Positions 24,810-33,650 of a DNA stretch of 64,000 nt are shown one piece after another. This DNA comes from an uncultured Alteromonadaceae bacterium. GTDB lineage: Bacteria > Pseudomonadota > Gammaproteobacteria > Enterobacterales > Alteromonadaceae. The stretch covers positions 62,001 through 126,000 of the forward strand of contig CANMXU010000002.1 of assembly GCA_947501935.1 (NCBI GenBank), written 5' to 3'. Position numbers and translations under genes: made by a program. Below the pieces are notes generated by a model that was given only the letters and a program-made list of their open reading frames with translations, was not told where the DNA came from and made no database searches. The stretch's first letter is position 1. The number at the start of each line of letters is the position of its first letter.

Positions 24810-27279
24810 AACGAGTAAAAATTCGGTTCAAATCACTACTATGCCGAAAGCTAAAAGTTTCAGTGAAAAGTCTCTATCAGACGATTTAGGTCATCACTTT
24901 TATTACACTTTAGGGCGCGATCAACTAACAGAGTCACATCACTACTTGTTTCAAGCGCTCGCCTATACCGTACGCGATCGTTTAGTCGCAAAATGTAGAA
25001 AAACCATGCAAGCACGTAAAGCGGCGCCAACAAAACAAGTTGCCTATTTATCGTTAGAATTTTTAATGGGGCGCGCGCTAAACAATGCCATTCTAAATTT
25101 AGACTTAGCTGACGATGTTAGCCAAGCACTTGAGCAATACGGCTGCGAATTAGAGTCTATTGCTGAAGCCGAGCATGATGCCGGCCTTGGTAATGGTGGC
25201 CTTGGTCGATTAGCTGCATGTTTCTTAGACAGCTGCGCCAGCTTAGCCCTTCCGGTTACTGGTTATGGTATCCGCTATGAATATGGCATGTTTAATCAAA
25301 GTATTCATCAAGGCCAACAAGTTGAACAACCTGACAATTGGCTGCGCGAAGGCCATCCATGGGAAATATCTGCGCCAGAGCAAAGCCAACGGGTCAAGTT
25401 TTTTGGTCATGTTGAAAGCCATAAAGATAGGCATGGCCGAATACATCAAGTATGGGTCGATACTCAAGATGTTTTAGCAGTACCTTATGATGTGCCTGTA
25501 CCGGGCTATAAAAATGATGTGGTTAACACCTTACGATTGTGGAAATCAGAAGCCACTGATGAATTTGATTTAGAAGAATTTAATGCGGGTAGCTACACCG
25601 AAGCGGTTGCCACTAAAAACCTCGCCGAACAAATTACCATGGTGCTTTACCCTAACGACGCCAGCGAAAACGGTAAAGAGCTACGTTTACGTCAGCAATA
25701 TTTCCTGTGTTCAGCAACACTACAGCATATTTTAACTGTCTGGACTGCTAAGCATAACAACGACTTTAGCCATTTTCACGAGCAACAAGTTTTTCAACTA
25801 AACGATACTCACCCAAGCATTGCGGTGCCTGAGCTGATGCGCTTATTAATGGATGAATATGAATTAACTTGGGATCAAGCTTGGCATATCACGAGCCAAT
25901 CAATGGCTTACACCAATCATACCTTATTACCTGAAGCACTTGAAAAATGGTCAATTGCGTTATTTAAACACCTATTGCCGCGCATTTTAGACATTATTTA
26001 TGAAATTAACGCACGTTTTTTAACCCAAGTGGCTTATCAATGGCCGGGGGATAATAACAAGCAAAGGGCAATGTCGATTATTGAAGAAGGCGACACCCCT
26101 CATATTCGCATGGCTTATTTAGCCATTGTTGGTAGTTACTCAGTTAACGGCGTAGCAGCATTGCACACCCAATTACTAAGTGAGGGCTTGTTTGCCGATT
26201 TTTATCAGCTATGGCCAGAGCGTTTTAATAACAAAACCAATGGCGTTACTCCAAGACGTTGGTTAGCACATTGTAACCCAGCATTAGCAAAGCTTATCAG
26301 CGAAAAAATATCAGACGACTGGGTTGCCGATTTTTCTGAAATAAAAAAATTACGCCAATACTTCGATAACAAAAGCTTCATAAAACAATGGCAAACTGTA
26401 AAAACAGCAAACAAAGAAAAACTGGCCAGTTTAGTGAAACAAGAATGTCAGGTCGACTTTGACCCCACAATGATGTTTGACGTGCAAGTAAAACGCATTC
26501 ATGAATATAAGCGGCAGTTACTTAACATTTTACACGTTATTCACTTATATGAACGCGTTCGCGAGAATGAACTTGAAGACTTTACCCCGCGCTGTATTTT
26601 ATTTGGCGGCAAAGCGGCTCCGGGTTACTTCATGGCCAAACTAGTGATCAACCTGATTTGCAACGTTGCCAAAGTGATCAACGAAGACCCTGCCTGCAAG
26701 CCTTACTTAAGAGTGGCTTTTTTACCCAATTACAATGTTAGCGCCATGGAAGTTATTTGCCCAGCCACTGACTTATCAGAGCAAATATCCACTGTTGGCA
26801 AAGAAGCTTCAGGCACTGGCAATATGAAGTTTATGATGAACGGTGCGCTAACTATTGGCACCTTAGATGGTGCCAATATTGAAATCAGCGAAGCGGTTGG
26901 TTTAGAGAACTTCTTTTTATTTGGCGCTAAAAGTGAACAAGTTGCCGACATTCGTAAGCATTACAACCCTCAAGCTATTATTGATAAATCTGCGAACTTA
27001 TCACGGGTTTTACAATTATTAGCCAGCGGCCACTTCAATTTATTTGAACCCAATAAATTTCAACCTCTGATTGATTCAATTAAAGACTCCAATGACCAAT
27101 GGTTAACCGCTTACGATTTTGACAGCTATGTCAGCGCCCAAGAAAAAGCCAATATTAGCTATCAAGATAAGCAGTACTGGAGCCAATTAAGCATCTTAAA
27201 TACAGCGGCTAGCGGCACATTTTCAAGTGACCGTACCATTAGCCAATACAACCAAGACATCTGGAAATTAGATAACTAA
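24802..27279 (+). CDS. glgP: Glycogen/maltodextrin phosphorylase (GT35)
   Basis: Degrades alpha-1,4-glucan with phosphate to glucose-1-phosphate, using pyridoxal phosphate. The 825-residue protein carries the PLP lysine Lys676 in GTGNMKFMMNGALTIGTLDG and the conserved GLGNGGLGRLAACFLDS near the N-terminus. The ATG at 24802, seven bases after GGAG, is a better start than a TTG two codons earlier. It overlaps the glgX stop. The allosteric phosphorylation region of animal enzymes is absent, as usual in bacteria. With GlgX and MalQ it forms the breakdown half of the operon. Confidence 0.97.
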   Translation: MNKTSKNSVQITTMPKAKSFSEKSLSDDLGHHFYYTLGRDQLTESHHYLFQALAYTVRDRLVAKCRKTMQARKAAPTKQVAYLSLEFLMGRALNNAILNLDLADDVSQALEQYGCELESIAEAEHDAGLGNGGLGRLAACFLDSCASLALPVTGYGIRYEYGMFNQSIHQGQQVEQPDNWLREGHPWEISAPEQSQRVKFFGHVESHKDRHGRIHQVWVDTQDVLAVPYDVPVPGYKNDVVNTLRLWKSEATDEFDLEEFNAGSYTEAVATKNLAEQITMVLYPNDASENGKELRLRQQYFLCSATLQHILTVWTAKHNNDFSHFHEQQVFQLNDTHPSIAVPELMRLLMDEYELTWDQAWHITSQSMAYTNHTLLPEALEKWSIALFKHLLPRILDIIYEINARFLTQVAYQWPGDNNKQRAMSIIEEGDTPHIRMAYLAIVGSYSVNGVAALHTQLLSEGLFADFYQLWPERFNNKTNGVTPRRWLAHCNPALAKLISEKISDDWVADFSEIKKLRQYFDNKSFIKQWQTVKTANKEKLASLVKQECQVDFDPTMMFDVQVKRIHEYKRQLLNILHVIHLYERVRENELEDFTPRCILFGGKAAPGYFMAKLVINLICNVAKVINEDPACKPYLRVAFLPNYNVSAMEVICPATDLSEQISTVGKEASGTGNMKFMMNGALTIGTLDGANIEISEAVGLENFFLFGAKSEQVADIRKHYNPQAIIDKSANLSRVLQLLASGHFNLFEPNKFQPLIDSIKDSNDQWLTAYDFDSYVSAQEKANISYQDKQYWSQLSILNTAASGTFSSDRTISQYNQDIWKLDN

Positions 27280-27325
27280 ACCAATTTATTTTTAAAGACT
27301 ATGTAAAACTTATGGAGAAGTGCAC

Positions 27326-28627
27326 ATGCCTAACTATCAAGACCGTTATATAAGTAATTTAACCAAAGAAACCTACGCCTTAATTTTAGCCGGAGGAAAA
27401 GGCTCACGTTTACATGAATTAACTGACTGGCGAGCTAAACCCGCGGTATATTTTGGCGGTAAGTTTCGTTTAATCGACTTTCCTTTATCAAACTGTGTTA
27501 ACTCAGGTATACGCCGTGTTGGCATAGCCACACAATATAAATCTCATTCGTTAATTCGTCATGTTAATCGTGGTTGGGGACATTTTAAAAAGGAACTGGG
27601 TGAGTCAGTAGAAATACTACCTGCTTCGCAGCGTTGTGGTGATGAATGGTATTGCGGTACCGCTGATGCGGTTTTTCAAAACATTGACATTATTCGTCAT
27701 GAGTTACCAAAATATGTGATGATTCTTTCGGGTGATCATGTATATCGTATGGATTATGGTGCCTTAATTGCTAAACATGTAGAAAATGGCGCCGATATGA
27801 CAGTATGTTGTATTGAAACCCCAGTTGAAGAAGCCGCCGGCACATTCGGCGTAATGACCGTTGATGAGGAAAACAGAGTACGGCGTTTTGATGAAAAGCC
27901 CGCTATTCCGAACCCGTTAATCAATAATCCTAGCATGTGTTTAGCTTCTATGGGTAACTATGTTTTTAATACCGAGTTTCTATTTGAACAACTCGAACGT
28001 GATGCGAAAAATGAACGTTCTGGTCGTGACTTTGGTCATGACATTATTCCGTCAATGATTGAAAACTGTAACGTATTTGCTTTTCCATTTAGTGATCCTA
28101 ATGCTGAAACTCAACCTTATTGGCGTGATGTAGGTACACTAGACTCTTTTTGGGAAGCCAATATGGACCTAGTCTCACCATCGCCATTATTAGACTTATA
28201 CGATAAAAACTGGCCAATTTGGACTTACCAAGAACAGCTACCGCCAGCCAAATTTGTTTTTAATGATGATGATCGTCGCGGTACAGCTATTGACTCCACC
28301 GTTTCAGCAGGTTGTGTTATTTCTGGTGCAAGCATCAAGCAATCGCTACTATTTTCGAATGTACATGCACATTCATACTGCCGTGTTGAAGAGTCAGTAG
28401 TATTGCCTAATGTAATAATTGAACGAAATTGCATTATTAAACGCGCGATACTTGACCGTGGTTGCACTATTCCTGAAGGATTATCTATTGGTGTTGACCA
28501 TGAACAAGACATTGCCAATGGCTTTCGGGTCTCAAAAAACGGCATAGTATTAGTCACTCGTGATATGCTCATTGCCTTAGCAAAATTAAGTGCTAGTGAA
28601 GAAAATACCAGCAAGGCATTAGCGTAA
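27326..28627 (+). CDS. glgC: Glucose-1-phosphate adenylyltransferase (ADP-glucose pyrophosphorylase)
   Basis: Makes ADP-glucose from glucose-1-phosphate and ATP, the committed step of glycogen synthesis. 433 residues: N-terminal nucleotidyltransferase domain with [34 protein letters not shown] and [11 protein letters not shown], then a left-handed beta-helix tail. The ATG at 27326, eight bases after GGAG, is preferred to a GTG at 27320 lying only two bases from it. Length is close to E. coli GlgC (431). The synthesis genes glgC and glgA close the operon, downstream of the breakdown genes. Confidence 0.97.
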   Translation: MPNYQDRYISNLTKETYALILAGGKGSRLHELTDWRAKPAVYFGGKFRLIDFPLSNCVNSGIRRVGIATQYKSHSLIRHVNRGWGHFKKELGESVEILPASQRCGDEWYCGTADAVFQNIDIIRHELPKYVMILSGDHVYRMDYGALIAKHVENGADMTVCCIETPVEEAAGTFGVMTVDEENRVRRFDEKPAIPNPLINNPSMCLASMGNYVFNTEFLFEQLERDAKNERSGRDFGHDIIPSMIENCNVFAFPFSDPNAETQPYWRDVGTLDSFWEANMDLVSPSPLLDLYDKNWPIWTYQEQLPPAKFVFNDDDRRGTAIDSTVSAGCVISGASIKQSLLFSNVHAHSYCRVEESVVLPNVIIERNCIIKRAILDRGCTIPEGLSIGVDHEQDIANGFRVSKNGIVLVTRDMLIALAKLSASEENTSKALA

Positions 28628-28639
28628 ATAAGGAACATA

Positions 28640-30232
28640 ATGTTAAAGCAAGTTTTAATGATAGCCGCCGAGAATGATGCGATTCCCGGCGCAAAAGTAG
28701 GTGGCGTGGCTGATGTGGTTCGTGATGCGCCTTTGGCTTTAGCCAAGAATAATATCAATGTTGATGTCATCATCCCTGATCACAATAATTATCATCAAGC
28801 GTTTGATTCAACATTAATCGCTGAGCTTAACGTACCTTTTCGAGGTCAATTAACGCCAGTTTCGCTATATAAAGTTACCCCGTTTAAAGTAACGTCGAAA
28901 GAACCAGCGGCAAAGGTTAATCAATATGTTATTTGGCATCATAGCTTTGCTAGTACCAATGGCAGCGGTGTTTATCAACATGATCAAGATAACCGCCCTT
29001 TCGCCTCTGATGCCAACAAGTTTGCTTTATTTAGCGTCGCTGTTTGTGAATTTTTACGTCATAAAAAAATAACTCAACCCGATGTTATCCATTTACATGA
29101 TTGGCATGCGGCGATGGTGAGCGTACTGCTAAGTTTTGACAATAGCTATCAAACGCTAAATGCTATCAAACGCGTATATACCGTGCACAATATTGCCCTG
29201 CAAGGCACTAGACCACTAAATCAAGATGATTCAAGTTTAGAGGCTTGGTTTCCTCATTTAGCTTATCAAGGCCACTTAATTTGCGACCCAAATTATTTGC
29301 ATTGCTTCAACCCGATGCGCGCTGGCATTAATTTAGCTGATAAAGTGCATGTTGTATCACCAACCTATAGTTTAGAAGTACAACAAACTAGCAATAACGC
29401 ACTAGGGTTTTATGGCGGAGAAGGTTTAGAGAATGATTTACAAAGCGCCGCTAAAGCAGGGAAATTAGTCGGTATTTTAAATGGTTGTGAATACCCAAGT
29501 AATACCGAATCCGCAGCAGCAACACTGACTGATTTTATCAAACAAGCACAAAGCTGTTTATTGCAATGGGCAGCACAACATACGCACTTACAGTCAAGCC
29601 ACTTTATTGCGACTGAACGTATCAAACAATGGCAGAGCCAAAATAGCAGCAAAAACATTGGCCCCTTGGTGACCAGTGTCGGCCGTTTAACCGAGCAAAA
29701 AGCACGTTTATTAGTTGAAACTAACCAAGGCCAAAGCAGCCGAGTCGTTGAAAAATTACTAATAAGTTTATCAAAACATCAAGGCCGAATGATTTTAATT
29801 GGCACTGGCGATCAATACATTGAACAAGCGCTTACGCAAGCGATGGCAAAACATGATAACTTTTTATTTTTAAATGGTTTTGACTCCGCCCTGTCTGAAA
29901 AGTTATATCCTCTAGGTAATTTGTTTTTAATGCCAAGCTCTTTTGAGCCTTGCGGTATTAGCCAAATGTTAGCGATGCGTGCTGGTCAGCCGTGTTTAGT
30001 CAACCAAGTCGGTGGCTTAAAAGATACCGTAATAAATAACGAAACAGGCTTTTGTTTTTACGGTGATACTATTGAAAAGCAAAAACAGCACTTATGCCAA
30101 AGCTTTAACCAAGCCTTAACAATGTTTACTGATAAGCCTAAACAATTTAATGCCATTGCCGAATTAGCAAAGCAATGTCGATTTGATTGGCAGAAAAGTA
30201 TTGAGCGTTATATTTCAAACTTATATAACTAA
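28640..30232 (+). CDS. glgA: Glycogen synthase (GT5), divergent subtype
   Basis: Adds glucose from ADP-glucose to growing alpha-1,4-glucan. The 530-residue protein is longer than the usual 475-490. The N-terminal donor site reads AKVGGVADVVRDAP where classical enzymes have KTGGLADV; the Lys and the two Gly are retained. HLHDWHAAM, RVYTVHNIALQG, SVGRLTEQKA and the C-terminal SSFEPCGISQMLAMRAGQP are present, including the paired glutamate region. AAGGA lies six bases before the ATG, 12 bases after glgC. It ends the operon and is followed by an intrinsic terminator. The variant motif suggests a separate clade of GlgA seen in some marine bacteria. Confidence 0.9.
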   Translation: MLKQVLMIAAENDAIPGAKVGGVADVVRDAPLALAKNNINVDVIIPDHNNYHQAFDSTLIAELNVPFRGQLTPVSLYKVTPFKVTSKEPAAKVNQYVIWHHSFASTNGSGVYQHDQDNRPFASDANKFALFSVAVCEFLRHKKITQPDVIHLHDWHAAMVSVLLSFDNSYQTLNAIKRVYTVHNIALQGTRPLNQDDSSLEAWFPHLAYQGHLICDPNYLHCFNPMRAGINLADKVHVVSPTYSLEVQQTSNNALGFYGGEGLENDLQSAAKAGKLVGILNGCEYPSNTESAAATLTDFIKQAQSCLLQWAAQHTHLQSSHFIATERIKQWQSQNSSKNIGPLVTSVGRLTEQKARLLVETNQGQSSRVVEKLLISLSKHQGRMILIGTGDQYIEQALTQAMAKHDNFLFLNGFDSALSEKLYPLGNLFLMPSSFEPCGISQMLAMRAGQPCLVNQVGGLKDTVINNETGFCFYGDTIEKQKQHLCQSFNQALTMFTDKPKQFNAIAELAKQCRFDWQKSIERYISNLYN

Positions 30233-30254
30233 GCTCTAATTACTGAAGAAAATG

Positions 30255-30280
30255 AAAAGACGCAATTGAGCGTCTTTTTT
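30255..30280 (+). terminator. Intrinsic terminator of the glycogen operon
   Basis: AAAAGACGC and GCGTCTTTT pair around a six-base loop AATTGA, followed by further T residues, 22 bases after the glgA stop. The T run serves the plus strand; the A run on the left could also help stop leftward transcription leaving recG. Confidence 0.88.
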
Positions 30281-30325
30281 ATTAACTAACCTAAGCTCGG
30301 TTAATTGATGAAAGTTAAATTCCCT

Positions 30326-32425
30326 CTAAGCATTTGAATATTTTTCTTTATTCGCCAACCAGCGGTTAATTAACGCGGTCGCTTTTTCAGGGTACTTTTT
30401 CCACAGGCGATAAGCTTGCTGCTGAATTTCAGGGATAAGATCAGCATCACGTAATAAGTCAGCAATTTTTAATTCTGCCAATCCCGTTTGTCTGGTGCCT
30501 AATAACTCGCCGGGGCCGCGAATTTCTAAATCTTTTTGTGCAATAACAAAGCCGTCATTACTTTCCCTTAATACCGCTAGACGTTTGGTAGCAGTTTTTG
30601 ATAACGGACTTTTATACATTAACACACAGTGAGAAGCGACTGAACCTCGTCCGACTCTGCCTCTTAGCTGATGTAATTGTGCTAAGCCCAGTCGTTCTGG
30701 ATTTTCAATCACCATTAAACTCGAATTAGGCACATCAACGCCTACTTCGATAACTGTGGTTGCTACGAGTAAATCTAGCTCTGCGGCTTTAAAGCTTTCC
30801 ATCACTGCTTGTTTTTCTGGCGCTTTCATTCGCCCGTGTACCAAGCCTACTTTTAATTCAGCTAGCTGCGCCTGCAAGTATATTGCAGTATCTTCTGCCG
30901 CTTGGCATTGTAAGACTTCTGACTCTTCAATTAAGGTACAAACCCAATAAGCTTGGCGTTTATCATTAATACAGCCTTGGCGGATACGTTCAATTACGTC
31001 ATCACGGCGACTGTCAGGTAAGGCAATGGTTTGAATCGGTGTACGACCCGGTGGTAACTCGTCAATCACAGAAGTATCTAAATCTGCATAAGCGGTCATT
31101 GCTAAAGTACGCGGAATTGGCGTGGCGGTCATAATTAATTGATGCGGATAAAAGTCATCAAAGGCGCCTTTTTCTCGCAGCGACAAACGTTGGTGCACAC
31201 CAAATTTATGCTGCTCATCAATAACAACTAAGGTTAAATTTTTAAAAATAACTTGCTCTTGAAATAAAGCATGAGTGCCAATCGCCATTTGCATTTCACC
31301 GCTGGCAATCTCCTCTAACGCTGCTCGTCGTGCTTTAGCTTTAGTTTTTCCTGCCAGCCAGCCCACGGTAATGCCTAAAGGTTCAAACCAAGCAGCAAAG
31401 TTAATTGCATGTTGCTCGGCTAATATTTCAGTAGGCGCCATTAATGCCACTTGGTAGCCTTTACCAATAGCGGTTAGCGCGGCTAAAGCTGCAACTAAGG
31501 TTTTACCTGACCCCACATCGCCTTGTACTAATCGCATCATCGGCAACTGTTTTGCTAAGTCGCTACGCACTTCTTTTACCACTCGGCTTTGGGCATTGGT
31601 TGGTGAAAATGGTAATGATTGTAGAAATTTTTGCTCAAGCTCGCTATCAATGCTTAGTGATAATGCTTGGTGGTCATCACTTGATTGACGCAATTTCAAC
31701 ATACTGAGGTTATGTGCGAGTAGCTCTTCTCGAATAAGTCTAAGTTGCGCCGGATGTTTGCCTAATTCTAATTGGCTGGTTGAGCTCTCTGGTGGTGGTC
31801 GATGAATTATCGTTAAGGCTTGCTCTAATGAATATCCTTCAAGAATAAATTCATCTGGCAGTAACTCTTCCACTTTACCTCTAGCTAGGCGCTGCAACGC
31901 TTGCTCGGTTAAATTTCGTAAGGTGATTTGCCTTAGGCCATCGGTGGTTGGATAAACCGGCGTTAGCGTTTCTTCAACAGGAGTAAGCGGCTGGTCTTGG
32001 TCCAGCGGTTTATATTCAGGGTGAACGATTTCGAAACCACGCGGGCCACGATTAATTTCACCGTAACAGCGAATGCTCATGCCAATGGCTAAATGATTTT
32101 TTTGGCTAGCAGAGAAGTGGAAAAAGCGTAAATTGATAGTGCCAGTGCCGTCATTTAGGCTGACCACCATCATCCGACGTTTGCCGTTCACTATTTGATT
32201 ATTAGTAATTTCGCCAATAATATTGGTAAAGGTGCCTGGCAGCAAATCTCTAATAGTCGTAACACGGGTGCGATCTTCGTAACGTAGCGGCAAATGAAAA
32301 AGCAGGTCTTGCAGAGTAACTAAACCGATTTTTTCAAGTTTAGTTACCATAGAGGGGCCAACACCTTTGAGCACTGAAACGGCAGTGTAAGCTAAATTAT
32401 TAATTCCCTGCTTTGCGGTGTCCAT
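30326..32425 (-). CDS. recG: ATP-dependent DNA helicase RecG
   Basis: Branch-migrating helicase that remodels stalled forks and Holliday junctions. The 699-residue length matches the family (E. coli 693). It has the N-terminal wedge/OB domain (GTFTNIIGEITN, NLRFFHF), Walker A RLVQGDVGSGKT, the DEQH box VIDEQHKFGVHQR, the TATPIPRTLA motif and the C-terminal motif VI QLRGRVGRG. The ATG directly follows the trmH stop with no gap, so the two are translationally coupled, as in the spoT-trmH-recG order of E. coli. Confidence 0.98.
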   Translation of the reverse strand: MDTAKQGINNLAYTAVSVLKGVGPSMVTKLEKIGLVTLQDLLFHLPLRYEDRTRVTTIRDLLPGTFTNIIGEITNNQIVNGKRRMMVVSLNDGTGTINLRFFHFSASQKNHLAIGMSIRCYGEINRGPRGFEIVHPEYKPLDQDQPLTPVEETLTPVYPTTDGLRQITLRNLTEQALQRLARGKVEELLPDEFILEGYSLEQALTIIHRPPPESSTSQLELGKHPAQLRLIREELLAHNLSMLKLRQSSDDHQALSLSIDSELEQKFLQSLPFSPTNAQSRVVKEVRSDLAKQLPMMRLVQGDVGSGKTLVAALAALTAIGKGYQVALMAPTEILAEQHAINFAAWFEPLGITVGWLAGKTKAKARRAALEEIASGEMQMAIGTHALFQEQVIFKNLTLVVIDEQHKFGVHQRLSLREKGAFDDFYPHQLIMTATPIPRTLAMTAYADLDTSVIDELPPGRTPIQTIALPDSRRDDVIERIRQGCINDKRQAYWVCTLIEESEVLQCQAAEDTAIYLQAQLAELKVGLVHGRMKAPEKQAVMESFKAAELDLLVATTVIEVGVDVPNSSLMVIENPERLGLAQLHQLRGRVGRGSVASHCVLMYKSPLSKTATKRLAVLRESNDGFVIAQKDLEIRGPGELLGTRQTGLAELKIADLLRDADLIPEIQQQAYRLWKKYPEKATALINRWLANKEKYSNA

Positions 32426-33133
32426 TTAGTCGTCGATATTTTCCCATGCTTGTTGAGTCATTTGCATTTGTTGCCACCACTTTTCATCGGCGACAATTTG
32501 GCCGTCTTCATCAATATGTGGATAAGGTAAACCTTTACGTTTACAAGCCTCTGCAAAAATAGGATGGCCACCTTCAAACAATGCACGTTGACGACGCTCT
32601 TCACAAATAGTAGCTTTGCCATACATACCAGCAAGCTGACGTTGACGCTGCGCTTCATAAAGCACTACCGAACAAGCGACGGAAACATTAAGTGACTGCA
32701 CCATGCCAACCATTGGAATAACAATGTCTTGGTCGGCCATTTCCAAGGCTTTTTTTGAAGCGCCAAATTTTTCTTGGCCTAAAATAATCGCTGTGGGTTT
32801 AGTGTAATCTATCTCTCTAAAATCAACCGCAGTATCAGAAAGGTTAGTCACTAATACCTGCATATTTTGTTTTTTTAACGCTGATATCGCATCTTCTGTT
32901 TTGCTGTAATTGTGTACATCAATCCAGTTTTGACTGCCGGCTGCGCTACCACCTAACACCTGCATTTCTTCATTTTTCCACACCGCATGCACGTCACTAA
33001 CACCAATGGCATCACAGGTACGTACTACCGCAGCAAGGTTATGGGTTTTATGCACGCCTTCCATGCAAACGGTGAGATCAGGCTGACGCTGGTCTAACAT
33101 CTGCATAATACGCTGGTGTCTTTTTGGGGTCAT
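32426..33133 (-). CDS. trmH: tRNA (guanosine-18-2'-O)-methyltransferase
   Basis: SpoU/TrmH-family SPOUT enzyme that methylates the ribose of G18 in the tRNA D-loop with S-adenosylmethionine. 235 residues with the conserved N-terminal VCMEGVHKTHNLAAVVRTCD, motif 2 ILGQEKFGAS and the knot motif 3 VGMVQSLNVSVACSVVLYEA. Length is close to E. coli TrmH (229). It sits between ridA and recG on the minus strand and abuts recG. Confidence 0.96.
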   Translation of the reverse strand: MTPKRHQRIMQMLDQRQPDLTVCMEGVHKTHNLAAVVRTCDAIGVSDVHAVWKNEEMQVLGGSAAGSQNWIDVHNYSKTEDAISALKKQNMQVLVTNLSDTAVDFREIDYTKPTAIILGQEKFGASKKALEMADQDIVIPMVGMVQSLNVSVACSVVLYEAQRQRQLAGMYGKATICEERRQRALFEGGHPIFAEACKRKGLPYPHIDEDGQIVADEKWWQQMQMTQQAWENIDD

Positions 33134-33181
33134 CTCAGTAAACTCTTTATTAATTTGTGCGTCGATATTTAAAGCAGTGCC

Positions 33182-33571
33182 TTAGCCAACGTTAGGTAAT
33201 TCCATGACACCATCAATTTCAATAGCAACATCTTTAGGTAGTTTTGAAATTTCAATAGCTGCACGAGCAGGATAAGGTTCATTAAAATACTGACTCATAA
33301 TTTCATTTACCGTAGCAAAGTTTGATAGGTCAGTTAGGAAAATATTTACTTTCACCATATCATTAATATCACCGCCTGCGGCTTCACACACGGCTGAAAG
33401 GTTTTTGAAAACTTGCTTCGCTTGCTCAGCAAAGTCATCAGAAATTACTTGCATGGTTGCCGGAACCAATGGAATTTGACCGGAAAGATAAACGGTATTA
33501 TTAACTTTTACCGCTTGGCTATACGTGCCAATGGCACTTGGCGCATTTTCAGTACTAATAATTGATTTCAT
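33182..33571 (-). CDS. ridA: RidA family enamine/imine deaminase
   Basis: Small cytoplasmic trimeric protein that hydrolyses reactive enamine/imine intermediates released by PLP enzymes. 129 residues beginning MKSIISTENAPSAIGTYSQA. The catalytic-pocket Arg lies in PARAAIEISKLPKD, with the final ELP region IEIDGVMELP. An AGAGAG ribosome site eight bases before the ATG at 33571 supports this start over upstream ATGs. Placement between spoT and trmH is frequent in Gammaproteobacteria, although absent from E. coli. Confidence 0.95.
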   Translation of the reverse strand: MKSIISTENAPSAIGTYSQAVKVNNTVYLSGQIPLVPATMQVISDDFAEQAKQVFKNLSAVCEAAGGDINDMVKVNIFLTDLSNFATVNEIMSQYFNEPYPARAAIEISKLPKDVAIEIDGVMELPNVG

Positions 33572-33650
33572 AAACATAACTCTCTTAATTTTATTAAGCC
33601 GCACTCTTCAAACAGCACAGCAAAGTGAATTCTATATTGGCTCTAACAAA

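Noticed and set aside
28225..28773. 182-codon antisense open frame across the glgC/glgA junction
   Set aside because: Lies opposite two strongly conserved genes; composition is that of a shadow frame and it has no own ribosome site or known motif.
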